Origin: Ochrobactrum quorumnocens
Lineage (GTDB): Bacteria > Pseudomonadota > Alphaproteobacteria > Rhizobiales > Rhizobiaceae
NCBI RefSeq assembly: GCF_002278035.1
Contig: NZ_CP022605.1
Location: forward strand, 372,001-436,000
Length of the DNA: 64,000 nucleotides
Direction of reading: 5' to 3'
In this document: piece after piece, positions 17,469 through 26,145 of the stretch
Position numbering within the stretch: the stretch's first letter is position 1
How the letters are laid out: each line of letters opens with the position of its first letter
Made by a program: the position numbers and the translations under genes
The notes under the pieces: generated by a model
What the model was told of the DNA's origin: nothing
What the model saw: the letters and a program-made list of their open reading frames with translations, nothing else
Databases searched by the model: none

Positions 17469-17509
17469 AAAAAATGCATATGCGGCATGAGATTTTTCCC
17501 ATGCCGCAT
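17469..17509 (-). terminator. Rho-independent terminator after the MHS permease gene
   Basis: ATGCGGCATG (17480-17489) pairs perfectly with CATGCCGCAT (17500-17509) around a 10-base loop. On the minus strand the stem is followed five bases later by six T residues (17474-17469). It lies about 70 bases beyond the permease stop and separates the creatinase/permease unit from the LysR gene. Confidence 0.75.
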
Positions 17510-17576
17510 CTAAACTAGTCCGTGCTGCCTGTTTGAATGAGGGGTATCTTGGGCCTACTCAATTACACAATTTTTC

Positions 17577-18926
17577 CTAATCAACGAGCGGTTTACCCGC
17601 AGTTTCTTTAGCTCCACGCATCGCAATGAGCGACACGGCAGCAATAGCTACAAGATACCATGCCGGAGCCAGTTTACTTCCAGTGACTTCAATAAGGAAT
17701 GTGGCAATAAGCGGAGCCGTCCCCCCTAAAAAAGCCTGCGCCGTATTAAAACTGAAAGCAAACCCACTGTAACGCACCCGAGTGGGGAATATCTCTGTCA
17801 GAAAACAGGGCAGAGTTCCGTCGTTTACCGTCAGCAAAATACCAAAAGCAATTTGAATGAGAATAATGCCCGTAAGGGTCGCGTCGTCCAGCAAAGCAAA
17901 CAACGGTACTGTTAAAATAATAAATAAAACAGAGGCCGATATCAAAGCAACTTTACGACCAATTCTGTCAGAAATCGCACCCATTGCAAAAATCGAAAAA
18001 ACATATACTGCCAAAGAGATGCTGACTGTCAAAAAAGCTTCTGTTTCACCAACTTGGAGCTCGGTAATTAAATAAGTCGGCATATAACTCAGGATGAGAT
18101 AAAAGCCGACCGCATTCAGGCTTGTGACACCAATCGACGTAATAACTTCGCGCCGATATGTCGTGAAAATCTCTTTGGCAGGTGTTTCAATTACACGGTG
18201 GTTAGTTTCTAATTCGCGGAATTTAGGGGTATCTTCTATTTTCAAGCGGATATAAATCCCGATAAGCCCAAGTGGTAACGCGAGTAAAAACGGCAAGCGC
18301 CAACCGAAAGACTTCATTTGTTCCGGTGTCAGAAGACCAAATAGTCCCGCGGCCATTAATGATCCAGCAAGTAATCCTGCAGCGGTACTAGCCGGTACAA
18401 GACTGGTATAAAGCCCTCGTTTGTAAGGTGGCGAATACTCGGCAATAAAAGATGTGGCCCCCGCGTATTCACCGGAAGCAGAAAAGCCCTGTACCATCCG
18501 CAATAGCAACAGCAATCCGGGGGCCATTAAACCAATTTGTGCATATGTGGGTAACAGTGCGATTAGCGTTGTAGCACCGGACATGATCAGAATTGAAAAA
18601 GACAAAGCCGTACGGCGCCCCAAACGATCTCCGATACTCCCCCAGATAATTCCGCCAATGGGTCTGATGATAAAAGAAATAGCAAAGATGGCAAATGTGG
18701 CCATCAAGGCAGCGGAATGAGAAATATCGGGAAAGAATACCACCGCAATAATAGTTGCGAGATAGCCATAAGAGGCATAATCAAACCACTCAACGAAGTT
18801 TCCCAGTGAACTGGCGATCAAAACTTTACGTAATGCTTTTTGGGATACGGAAACTTCTTGATCTACATCTATTTCTGTTGTTGTAAATAAGATATTCTTC
18901 CCATTCTGGTCAACTATAACTGACAT
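17577..18926 (-). CDS. MFS transporter, MHS-type, probably creatine uptake
   Basis: An inner-membrane permease of about 449 residues with 12 predicted segments. It fits the metabolite:H+ symporter (ProP/ShiA/KgtP-like) group: SSLGNFVEWFDYASYGYLAT at the first segment, then GDRLGRR between segments 2 and 3 and ISDRIGRKVAL in the second half. The ATG at 18926 has a GGAGGGG site; a longer frame starting at 18968 is less likely. It follows the creatinase gene on the same strand with a gap of about 105 bases. Members of this group carry betaine, proline, citrate and similar zwitterions, so creatine is a reasonable substrate, inferred from its partner. Confidence 0.82.
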   Translation of the reverse strand: MSVIVDQNGKNILFTTTEIDVDQEVSVSQKALRKVLIASSLGNFVEWFDYASYGYLATIIAVVFFPDISHSAALMATFAIFAISFIIRPIGGIIWGSIGDRLGRRTALSFSILIMSGATTLIALLPTYAQIGLMAPGLLLLLRMVQGFSASGEYAGATSFIAEYSPPYKRGLYTSLVPASTAAGLLAGSLMAAGLFGLLTPEQMKSFGWRLPFLLALPLGLIGIYIRLKIEDTPKFRELETNHRVIETPAKEIFTTYRREVITSIGVTSLNAVGFYLILSYMPTYLITELQVGETEAFLTVSISLAVYVFSIFAMGAISDRIGRKVALISASVLFIILTVPLFALLDDATLTGIILIQIAFGILLTVNDGTLPCFLTEIFPTRVRYSGFAFSFNTAQAFLGGTAPLIATFLIEVTGSKLAPAWYLVAIAAVSLIAMRGAKETAGKPLVD

Positions 18927-19030
18927 AACCCCTCCAATTGTGGCTGTCACAACAACAGCCACGCTCATGTTCCCACTTTTTTATTTATGATTTTAAGCAA
19001 ATGTATTTGTCAGATTGACCTATACATTTG

Positions 19031-20269
19031 TTATGTTGTGCTTACAATATTGTGTTCCGGACCGAACGGAAATCCGGTGATATTTTCGGAACCGTTTTCT
19101 GTAATCACCACGATATCATGTTCTCGATAACCGCCCGCACCGCCAATTCCCTCAGGAATTGAAAGCATCGGTTCCATGGATACCACCATGCCCGGTTGCA
19201 GCACTGTTTTAACGTCCTCGCGCAATTCGACGCCGCCTTCACGGCCATAATAGTGACACATCACCCCAAACGAGTGCCCGTATCCAAATGATCGGTAGCC
19301 CAGAAGATTATGACTTCGGTAAATTTCATTCAACTCTTCAGCAACGTCGCCACAGCAAGCTCCTGGCTTCAAGAGCTCCAATCCACGACGGTGAACAGCA
19401 CAGTTAACTTCCCAGATTTTCAAACTGTCATTATCTGCATGGTTGAAAAACATCGTACGCTCTAGAGCCATATAATAGCCTCCTATCATAGGAAAGCAGT
19501 TCATAGATAGAATATCGCCCTTTTGTATCAACCTTGAAGTTACAGGATTATGGGCGCCGTCTGTATTGATACCCGACTGGAGCCATGACCAGCTATCCAT
19601 CAGTTCAGCATGTGGCAGTTGTTGTGCAATATAACGGATCATGGCCCGCGTTCCCGCCATTGCAACCTCATATTCGGGTACATTTTCACCAATGCTGTGG
19701 AAGATTGCCTCCCCACCCACATCGGCTGCTGCGGTTCCTATTTTAATCAGTGCGATTTCTTCACCCGACTTTATTGTTCTCAACCACATGACAGGCTGGC
19801 TGATATCGACAAATTCAACATTGGGAAATGCATCGTTTAATAATTTGCGAAACAGTATATCCACATGGTCATATTCGATACCTATGCGCTTCGCATGTGG
19901 CATTGTCTGCTGCAGCGCATAAAAATAATTATCACGGTTCCAATCCGTGTAGGTTATGTTCTCGCCGAACGTGCGGCGCCACGGCTGCCCAGCATCGACA
20001 CCCGCCGATACGGAAACTGCAATGTTATCAGTGACGACAAAAGCGTAGCGGCGTGCGAAAGAACAATAAAGGTAATCGGCGAAATAGCAGATGTTATGGT
20101 AGGAGGTCAGCAAACCTGCGTCCAGACGCAATTCCTGCAATATAGTCCTCAAACCATTTTGGCGGCGGTTCATTTCTCCTACGCTGAAAGTTGGCCTAGC
20201 TTTTTCACCATTGTGCATTTTTTGCAAACGCACCAACTCATTTTGTTTATCTGATGCATGAAAATTCAT
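19031..20269 (-). CDS. creatinase (creatine amidinohydrolase)
   Basis: A 412-residue cytoplasmic enzyme that hydrolyses creatine to sarcosine and urea. It belongs to the pita-bread (M24) fold and closely resembles Pseudomonas creatinase through most of its length: TSYHNICYFADYLYCSF, SAGVDAGQPWRRTFG, INTDGAHNPVTSR, GYGHSFGVMCHYYGREGG and VVSMEPMLSIPEG. The catalytic histidine of the family corresponds to H240 in DGAHNPVT, and the substrate-contact arginine to R73 in YCSFARRY. It lacks the metal-ligand set of true M24 peptidases, as creatinases do. GAGGGGAGAAG precedes the ATG. The MHS permease and LysR genes follow on the same strand. No sarcosine oxidase, creatininase or urease gene is in view. 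Confidence 0.9.
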   Translation of the reverse strand: MNFHASDKQNELVRLQKMHNGEKARPTFSVGEMNRRQNGLRTILQELRLDAGLLTSYHNICYFADYLYCSFARRYAFVVTDNIAVSVSAGVDAGQPWRRTFGENITYTDWNRDNYFYALQQTMPHAKRIGIEYDHVDILFRKLLNDAFPNVEFVDISQPVMWLRTIKSGEEIALIKIGTAAADVGGEAIFHSIGENVPEYEVAMAGTRAMIRYIAQQLPHAELMDSWSWLQSGINTDGAHNPVTSRLIQKGDILSMNCFPMIGGYYMALERTMFFNHADNDSLKIWEVNCAVHRRGLELLKPGACCGDVAEELNEIYRSHNLLGYRSFGYGHSFGVMCHYYGREGGVELREDVKTVLQPGMVVSMEPMLSIPEGIGGAGGYREHDIVVITENGSENITGFPFGPEHNIVSTT

Positions 20270-20380
20270 TCTTCTCCCCTCTGCATTTGCGGTTGAAGTG
20301 GAGGTTAGGAACTTAGAAACCCTCTTTCCAATAATTAATTCTTATGGGCCGATTACGAACACTAATGGTCGTTCTAGCCA

Positions 20381-20414
20381 CCGGAGAGGTTCGAGAAAAC
20401 AGTCTGTTCTCCGG
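20381..20414. repeat. inverted repeat in the creatinase/regulator divergent region
   Basis: CCGGAGA (20381-20387) and TCTCCGG (20408-20414) form a perfect 7-base inverted repeat, with partial pairing of GAGAA and TGTTCTC inside. It lies in the 293-base gap between the divergent creatinase and winged-helix/ATPase regulator genes. It could be an operator or a hairpin; no function can be assigned. Confidence 0.35.
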
Positions 20415-20437
20415 GCATCAGAGGTGGTCTGGCGGCG

Positions 20438-20483
20438 TCCGCAACTATTGACTTCGTGTAGGTTGATCTTGGTAAGTTGCGGA
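20438..20483. repeat. nine-base inverted repeat upstream of the winged-helix/ATPase regulator
   Basis: TCCGCAACT (20438-20446) and AGTTGCGGA (20475-20483) are perfect inverted copies 28 bases apart, ending about 80 bases before the regulator start. The spacing between arm centres is 37 bases, so they could be two operator half-sites or the stem of a leader hairpin. Only the symmetry is directly seen. Confidence 0.4.
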
Positions 20484-20562
20484 TGTCGTATTTACCGGAA
20501 AAGTGCGAAGACGTTTGACCGTCATAGTCCAATGGTAACAATCTGCGCAGGAGAGATGTCCT

Positions 20563-23421
20563 ATGACTGCAAACAATCCCAGTGACACACAGGGCGTCCG
20601 AGATGATGAAGGCACCGATTTTGGCCGCTTTAGGATATTTCCGCGCCTGCGTATTCTCATGCGCAGCGGGGTCAAGGTCGAGATTGGCCCGCGGGCAATC
20701 GACATTTTATGGCTCCTGGTAAGGGCCAACGGCGAGCTTGTTACAAAAGATTATCTCCTCGAAACTGTCTGGTCCGGCGTCGTCGTCGAAGAAAATAACC
20801 TGCAAGCACAAATGTCCGCGATAAGGCGTGCTCTGGGTTCCGATCGGGATATGATCAGGACAGAGTTTGGTCTCGGATATCGGCTTGTCAGAAAGCAGAA
20901 CTCCGAGGCAATCGCGGAACGGGTGCTCGACAAGCTTGTGACGCGAGCGCTTCCTATTCCGCTTACCCCACTGCTCGGCCGAGACCGAGAGCTGCTGGAA
21001 CTTGGCGGATTATTCGATAAGTCACGCCTTCTAACAATCGTTGGTTCTGGAGGCGTCGGAAAGACCAGATCCGCACTTGAGTTTGCTCAGCGCCTAGCTG
21101 ATCGAGATGGTCATGATGTGCGGCTGGCGGAGATGGCCAAAATCTTTGACGCTCAACTCGTCGAAGCGTCGCTCGCAAACGCACTCCTGATCCCTAGTCT
21201 GGACATTCACCACATCAGGGAGGCTGTTGGTGGCAGCAAGGCAAGTCCGCTCACACTCATCGTCGACAATTGCGAACATTTGTCTGGTGCGATCGCGGAA
21301 GCAATCGAAGCGCTGCTGACAAATGCACCCCATATCAAGATTTTGACGACCAGCCAGGAACCACTAGGGATCAGCGGGGAGCAGGTCTATCGGCTTGGTC
21401 CGCTGTCCGTGCCGCCGCAAAATATCACCGATATCAAAACTGCTATGCAATTTCCGGCCTTCGAGCTCCTCGTGGAACGCGCTTCGGCCAATATGCAGAC
21501 CTTTCAAATCGATGTAGAATTGGCGAGCGCCATTTGCCGTCGACTTGACGGATTGCCGTTGGCCTTGGAGTTGGCTGCAGCGCGCGTCGCAACGCTTGGC
21601 CTGAATGGCGTTCTAGCAGCGTTGAATGACCGGTTCAACCTGCTAACGGCTGGGCGCAAGACTGCCCTTGCCAAGCACAGAACGCTCAGGGCGACCGTTG
21701 ATTGGAGCTACCATCTGCTCGATGCAGACGAGCAATTGATGCTCAGACGCATATCGGTGTTTTCCTCTCAATTTGATGTCGCCGCCGTCCGTGCGGTGGC
21801 GGCGCAGGAGAAGAGCGATCCCTGGTATGCGGTCGACATTCTGGGACGGCTGGTCAGCAAGTCCCTATTGCTGCTCGATCTGAGCCAGACCAGGCCGCAC
21901 TATCGATTTCTTGAGTCCATTCGATTTTACGCGTTGGAGAAGCTGGCGGACGATGCAGATCTGAAACGCATAATGGAACGATATGCAGCTCACATCTTGA
22001 CCGCGGCTCGCCATGCGAACGAAGACTGGAAGACGCTTTCGACGGATGAGTGGCGGTCAACCCACGCCGGCATCATCGATGACCTCCGCGGCGCGCTTGA
22101 CTGGTCGTTTTCCATCAATGGCGACATACAGGTTGGGACCAGTATTCTGGCATGTGCGACACCGTACTGGGTGCAGCTATCGCTCCATGACGAATGTCGA
22201 AATCGTATTTCGGACGCGCTGGAGCGGTTTGCGGACTCCCTAGCGCCTAGCGAGGAGATGGCTCTGCAAGCCGCATTGGGAACCGCACTTAGCTGGGCTG
22301 TGGGACCGGTTTCAGAGGCGGACGGCGCGTGGCAAAGGGCGCTTTATCTGGCGCGAACACATCGAGCTTCTGAGATCGAGCTCCAGGCGAGGTATGGTCT
22401 GTGGCTTGTCAACCTTAGATCCGGTCGTTTTCAGGCCTCGTTGGACCATTCGCGGGAAATGCTGCGGTGTTCACTTGATGCCGGTGATCCCGAGGCGGCG
22501 GCGGTTGCGGAACGAATTGCCGGAGTGTCGCAACATTTCTCAGGCAATCACGATCTTGCGCGTGAGCTTCTCGAGCGAAGCATTCATTGGTTTCAGGTGA
22601 ACCGGCCGCCACAGAGGTTTCGGTTCGGGATCGACCAAAGCGTCGCCGGAAAATCGTTTCTCGCGCGGACGCTATGGGTGTTGGGACGCGTCGATGAGGC
22701 GAAAGACGTTGCCGGTCACGCCGTGTCGGAAGCGATGCAACTCGATCATGCCAATACTCTATGCTGTGCGCTTGCAGAAGGAGACTGCACCGTCTACGGC
22801 CTCGAGGGCGACGTCGAGGCAGTGCGGCACGCAGTCGCTGCCCTTCGGCATGCAGCCCGCCAGCACGGATTAGGATTTTGGGACACCTACGCCGCGGTCT
22901 TCGACACGTGGGCGACCGTGGAAAGTGGGCAAGTCGTTCCTTCATTTGAACTCTCATCCTTGGTCGAAGCGGTCATCAGAGCCGGATTCCATCCAAAATA
23001 CTCGAACCTTTTCAGCGACATTCTTCTCGCCGTGGAGCGAAATGCGTGGGATAAAACTCCGCTTTTGCCTATATCCAATATCCACATGCAAGAAACAGAT
23101 ACTGAGCCGTGCTGGGCGGATGTCGAATTCCGCCGCGCCGCATTCCATTTGGCTGGATCGGCGTCGGCGACGATGGTTGACCTTTGGGACGAACTGGAAA
23201 AAGCCCGCACCCAGAATGCCCTGTCATGGGCACTAAAGATCGGCATCGACCTTGCGTCCCGTGAAGCCTCCGATGGGCTTCTCGATAAAGCGATCCGCGC
23301 GCTTGCCGAACTGATCGAAGAATTTCCTGATCATTCCAGCGGCAGGTACGTCAACGCCGCGCGTTCGATCTGCAAAAAATCCTATACGTGCTGCACTAAG
23401 TCAATAAAGTTCGACTGTTAG
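20563..23421 (+). CDS. winged-helix/NTPase transcriptional regulator (OmpR-type HTH plus NB-ARC-like ATPase)
   Basis: A 952-residue cytoplasmic regulator. An OmpR/CadC-type winged helix covers about residues 20-110 (VKVEIGPRAIDILWLLVRAN, then AIRRALGSDRDMIRTEFGLG). A P-loop NTPase follows, with Walker A GSGGVGKT at 161-168 and Walker B-like LTLIVDNCEHL near 231-240, then LDGLPLALELAAARV, typical of AfsR/LuxR-like STAND ATPases. The rest is helical and TPR-like (about 450-930). AGGAGAG lies before the ATG. The extreme C-terminus (SICKKSYTCCTKSIKFDC) looks unlike the family, and a cut gene follows on the other strand, so the 3' end may be a recombination joint. It may control the ring-cleavage genes downstream; this is not proven. 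Confidence 0.8.
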   Translation: MTANNPSDTQGVRDDEGTDFGRFRIFPRLRILMRSGVKVEIGPRAIDILWLLVRANGELVTKDYLLETVWSGVVVEENNLQAQMSAIRRALGSDRDMIRTEFGLGYRLVRKQNSEAIAERVLDKLVTRALPIPLTPLLGRDRELLELGGLFDKSRLLTIVGSGGVGKTRSALEFAQRLADRDGHDVRLAEMAKIFDAQLVEASLANALLIPSLDIHHIREAVGGSKASPLTLIVDNCEHLSGAIAEAIEALLTNAPHIKILTTSQEPLGISGEQVYRLGPLSVPPQNITDIKTAMQFPAFELLVERASANMQTFQIDVELASAICRRLDGLPLALELAAARVATLGLNGVLAALNDRFNLLTAGRKTALAKHRTLRATVDWSYHLLDADEQLMLRRISVFSSQFDVAAVRAVAAQEKSDPWYAVDILGRLVSKSLLLLDLSQTRPHYRFLESIRFYALEKLADDADLKRIMERYAAHILTAARHANEDWKTLSTDEWRSTHAGIIDDLRGALDWSFSINGDIQVGTSILACATPYWVQLSLHDECRNRISDALERFADSLAPSEEMALQAALGTALSWAVGPVSEADGAWQRALYLARTHRASEIELQARYGLWLVNLRSGRFQASLDHSREMLRCSLDAGDPEAAAVAERIAGVSQHFSGNHDLARELLERSIHWFQVNRPPQRFRFGIDQSVAGKSFLARTLWVLGRVDEAKDVAGHAVSEAMQLDHANTLCCALAEGDCTVYGLEGDVEAVRHAVAALRHAARQHGLGFWDTYAAVFDTWATVESGQVVPSFELSSLVEAVIRAGFHPKYSNLFSDILLAVERNAWDKTPLLPISNIHMQETDTEPCWADVEFRRAAFHLAGSASATMVDLWDELEKARTQNALSWALKIGIDLASREASDGLLDKAIRALAELIEEFPDHSSGRYVNAARSICKKSYTCCTKSIKFDC

Positions 23422-23503
23422 GCCGCCAGAGCGCCGACCGCCATAGCTGATGGCCGGGTTTAAGAGCGCGCGGGTCCAACGCGCCATTCACATTTTCAGA
23501 CAT
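23396..23503 (-). pseudogene. 35-residue 5' gene fragment with a strong ribosome site
   Basis: On the minus strand, GGGGAGG stands eight bases before an ATG that opens a 35-codon frame beginning MSENVNGALDPRALKPGHQL. It stops just inside the 3' end of the large regulator gene. The good ribosome site and the abrupt end suggest the N-terminal remnant of a gene cut by rearrangement. The start overlaps a perfect inverted repeat ATTTTCAGA/TCTGAAAAT (23492-23511). No family was recognised; it could also be chance. Confidence 0.35.
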
Positions 23504-23604
23504 CTGAAAATCCTCCCCATAGTCTCTGACCGGAACAAACAATACCGTCACCCTTCAATGAAGCGGTCTCAGTGGCCAGACACTTGATCGCACGACAGAG
23601 GAGA

Positions 23605-24450
23605 ATGAAGGCAGTGGCTGAACTTGTTGCAGTATATGCCGTCCCACACACACCAAGCTTTGTCGCCGACGCGCAGCTCAACGGCGAGAATTCGGAGGCG
23701 GTGCGTTATTTTACGGTAATTCGCAACCATCTCGAGGCCTCGAAGCCAGATGTTATCGTGACGGTTAACAACGATCACTTTAACACGTTCTTCTTTGACA
23801 ATTGGCCAACACTTGCCATCGGCACTGCTGAGACGACGGCTGGACCGAACGATCAGACCCCTGGAATGCCCTGGTACAACATTCGTGTGGAGGCGAACGC
23901 CGCCAAACATATCTTGTCGAGCCTGATAGGCGCGGGCTTCGATTTCTCTTCCACAGTCGATTTCGAAATTGATCACGGCGCGCTCGTACCTCTCCATTTC
24001 CTGACTCCGGAAATGCATCTGCCCATCGTGCCGATCTTCATAAACTGTGTCGTGCCACCGCTCCCTGCAGCGCAACGCTGCTTTGCCCTGGGCCGCGCGC
24101 TGGCTGAGTCAATCCGCTCATGGGACAACGACGCGCGCGTTGTGATTGTTACAAGCGGTTCTCTCAGCCTTGAAATCGGTGGGCCAAGAGCTGAGGTAGA
24201 CAAGACCTTCGGCGTTCCCGATCCGGCATGGGCAGCATGGGTTCTCGAAGAGATCAGAGGGGGGCGGTACGATGAGATCATCTCACAGGCAAGCGAGCCG
24301 CGCATGCTGCAGGCGGGCAACGTTGCCGGTGAACTTCTCAACTGGATCATTGCGCTCGGAACGATCGAACCTTCCGTTCCGGCGATCATGATAGACCAGC
24401 CGCAACTCGGCAATGCCTTCGCGGCTTGGGACGTGAGGAGCGAGCGATGA
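23605..24450 (+). CDS. LigB-type extradiol ring-cleavage dioxygenase, large subunit
   Basis: The catalytic (beta) subunit of a protocatechuate 4,5-dioxygenase-like enzyme, about 281 residues, which opens a catecholic ring with non-haem Fe(II). Counting from the ATG at 23605, the iron ligands of the LigB family are present: H15 (VPHTPSF), H58 (NNDHFNTF) and E243 (GELLNWI). The position of the catalytic His (GLSH in LigB) reads SLSLEIGG, with Leu189. This may mark a subgroup or altered chemistry. GAGGAG lies close upstream; a longer in-frame start at 23572 and a GTG at 23614 are alternatives. The stop overlaps the small-subunit ATG, so the order is large then small, the reverse of classic ligAB. 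Confidence 0.82.
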   Translation: MKAVAELVAVYAVPHTPSFVADAQLNGENSEAVRYFTVIRNHLEASKPDVIVTVNNDHFNTFFFDNWPTLAIGTAETTAGPNDQTPGMPWYNIRVEANAAKHILSSLIGAGFDFSSTVDFEIDHGALVPLHFLTPEMHLPIVPIFINCVVPPLPAAQRCFALGRALAESIRSWDNDARVVIVTSGSLSLEIGGPRAEVDKTFGVPDPAWAAWVLEEIRGGRYDEIISQASEPRMLQAGNVAGELLNWIIALGTIEPSVPAIMIDQPQLGNAFAAWDVRSER

Positions 24451-24713
24451 ATATCTATCTCATCCATACGCTCTGCCGGCGCATTCTTCATGACAAGGAG
24501 TTTCGCAAGCTTGTCCTGACATCGCCCGAAGCTGCCCTCCAGACGATGCCATTCACCGAGGATGAGCGGGCAGCGCTTCTATCTGGCGACGTCGGACGTT
24601 TAAACCGTGCGGGTGCATCTGGCTTCCTGCTTTTGATCTTATCGCGTTTCGAAGCATTCGGCTTGGCCCTGCCGATTTTCAATCGCCGCATCCGCACCGG
24701 GGCACCAGACTAA
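24447..24713 (+). CDS. LigA-type small subunit of an extradiol dioxygenase
   Basis: An 88-residue alpha-type subunit. The pattern LIHTLCRRILHDKEFRKLVL followed by FTEDERAALLSGDVGRLNRA matches the helical LigA-like family that caps the active site of LigB. The ATG overlaps the stop of the large-subunit gene (ATGA), so the two are translated together. A longer frame from 24426 would lie inside the large-subunit gene and is not needed. The likely substrate is protocatechuate, gallate or a related catechol. Confidence 0.82.
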   Translation: MNIYLIHTLCRRILHDKEFRKLVLTSPEAALQTMPFTEDERAALLSGDVGRLNRAGASGFLLLILSRFEAFGLALPIFNRRIRTGAPD

Positions 24714-24831
24714 CCCGCTTGGGTGACTTCGAGCAAATTCACAATAATAGATAGACGGATTGGAGCAGCCTTTTCACGAGGCTGTCGCCGGAGGAAATCT
24801 CGTCGTCTGCCGGCTCACGATGGAGGATGAA

Positions 24832-26115
24832 ATGAGCGAACGACAAGTTCAAAGCATAGGCCCTGTTCAACGACGAGCACTCTTTAGCAGCTTTATCGGC
24901 TGGATGTTCGATGGCTTTGAAACCAGTACCCTGATTTTGGTGGGCGGCGTTGCCGCTATGTCACTGCTGGGTAATCCAACACCCGAAGAAATTAGGGTAG
25001 CGGTTGGTATCGCCATCGGCGCTACTCTTTTGGGGTGGGCCGCCGGCGGCACGATCGGGAGCATCATGGCAGACCGTATCGGCCGCAAGAAGATGCTGAT
25101 GATATCGATCGTCGGCTACTCTGCGCTGACGGCGCTGACCGCGTTCAGCCCTACATGGACGATACTGATCGCTCTGCGCTTTCTGACGGGCATGTTTCTG
25201 GGATCTGAGTGGAGCACCGGAACCGCACTTGTGGCTGAAACCTGGCCGGATCGATCACGCGCCAAAGCCCTTGGCATAATGCAATCCGGCTATGGTTTTG
25301 GGTTTTTCCTCGCCGCCGGCCTGTGGCTGTGGATCCAGCCACATTGGGGACCGGACGCATGGCGCTTGATGTTCGTCATTGGCGTGCTGCCCGCATTTCT
25401 TCTGTTGTACATCCGCCGGAAGGTTCCTGAGTCGAAGCTTTGGTTGGAGGCAGTTCGTGAGCAGGGGTCTGGTGAAACCATATCAGCAAAACGCGAATCC
25501 GGCCTGATTAGGCTCTTTGGCGACCCAGAAGGACTGAAGCGCGCAGTTGCTACCTTGGTAATGGCAGCTGTGACCGTATCTGTATTCTACGGGATATCGG
25601 CGCTTATCGGCCCCTACATCGGTGCTCTCGCGGCAAAGGAAGGACTGACTGCAAGTTCATGGGCATCCATTAGTGCGCTGGTGTACAATGGCGGATCCAT
25701 AGTCGGCTACATATGCGCAGGCTTCATCGCCGATCGCATCGGTCGCAAGCCTTACATGCTTAGCATGTTTGGTGGCGCAATCTGTGCAGGCGTGATCCAA
25801 GCCTTTGTGCCCGAAACGCTGACATGGTCGTTGGTCTCGGTCTTTATTCTCGGAATGTTTACGCTTGGCGTCTTTTCCTGGATGCCGATCTATCTGCCCG
25901 AACTCTTCAAGACGAAAATCCGGTCAACCGCTTCAGGCATCGTCTTCAATCTCGCACGGTTGGTCTCGTTCCCGTTGCCGATCCTGACAGCTTTCCTGTT
26001 TTCGACCTTGGGCGGCTTTCACATGACAGTCCTCGCTATGACCCTTCTCTATGTTCTGGCGATCTTCGCGCTCTGGTTCTTGCCGGAAACCCGCGGCAAG
26101 CCCCTTCCTAACTGA
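24832..26115 (+). CDS. MFS transporter, aromatic-acid or sugar-acid type
   Basis: A 12-segment inner-membrane permease of about 427 residues. The first segment reads SFIGWMFDGFETSTLILVGG, with the D-G-F motif of AAHS-type (PcaK/MhbT) carriers, followed by MADRIGRKKMLM and, in the second half, IADRIGRKPYML. The ATG at 24832 is preceded by GGAGGATG; an upstream TTG start adds 24 unlikely residues. It follows the dioxygenase genes on the same strand, so uptake of the aromatic substrate is the likely job. The substrate itself cannot be read from sequence. Confidence 0.82.
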   Translation: MSERQVQSIGPVQRRALFSSFIGWMFDGFETSTLILVGGVAAMSLLGNPTPEEIRVAVGIAIGATLLGWAAGGTIGSIMADRIGRKKMLMISIVGYSALTALTAFSPTWTILIALRFLTGMFLGSEWSTGTALVAETWPDRSRAKALGIMQSGYGFGFFLAAGLWLWIQPHWGPDAWRLMFVIGVLPAFLLLYIRRKVPESKLWLEAVREQGSGETISAKRESGLIRLFGDPEGLKRAVATLVMAAVTVSVFYGISALIGPYIGALAAKEGLTASSWASISALVYNGGSIVGYICAGFIADRIGRKPYMLSMFGGAICAGVIQAFVPETLTWSLVSVFILGMFTLGVFSWMPIYLPELFKTKIRSTASGIVFNLARLVSFPLPILTAFLFSTLGGFHMTVLAMTLLYVLAIFALWFLPETRGKPLPN

Positions 26116-26145
26116 TCACACTAAATTCCAATAAGGAGACGTATT

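Noticed and set aside
22415..22957. A 180-codon minus-strand frame inside the large regulator gene
   Set aside because: It is Arg-rich with no motif and lies wholly within a well-supported gene on the other strand.
23569..24075. A 168-codon minus-strand frame opposite the dioxygenase gene
   Set aside because: The plus-strand frame has the LigB iron ligands and a coupled small subunit; this one has no features.
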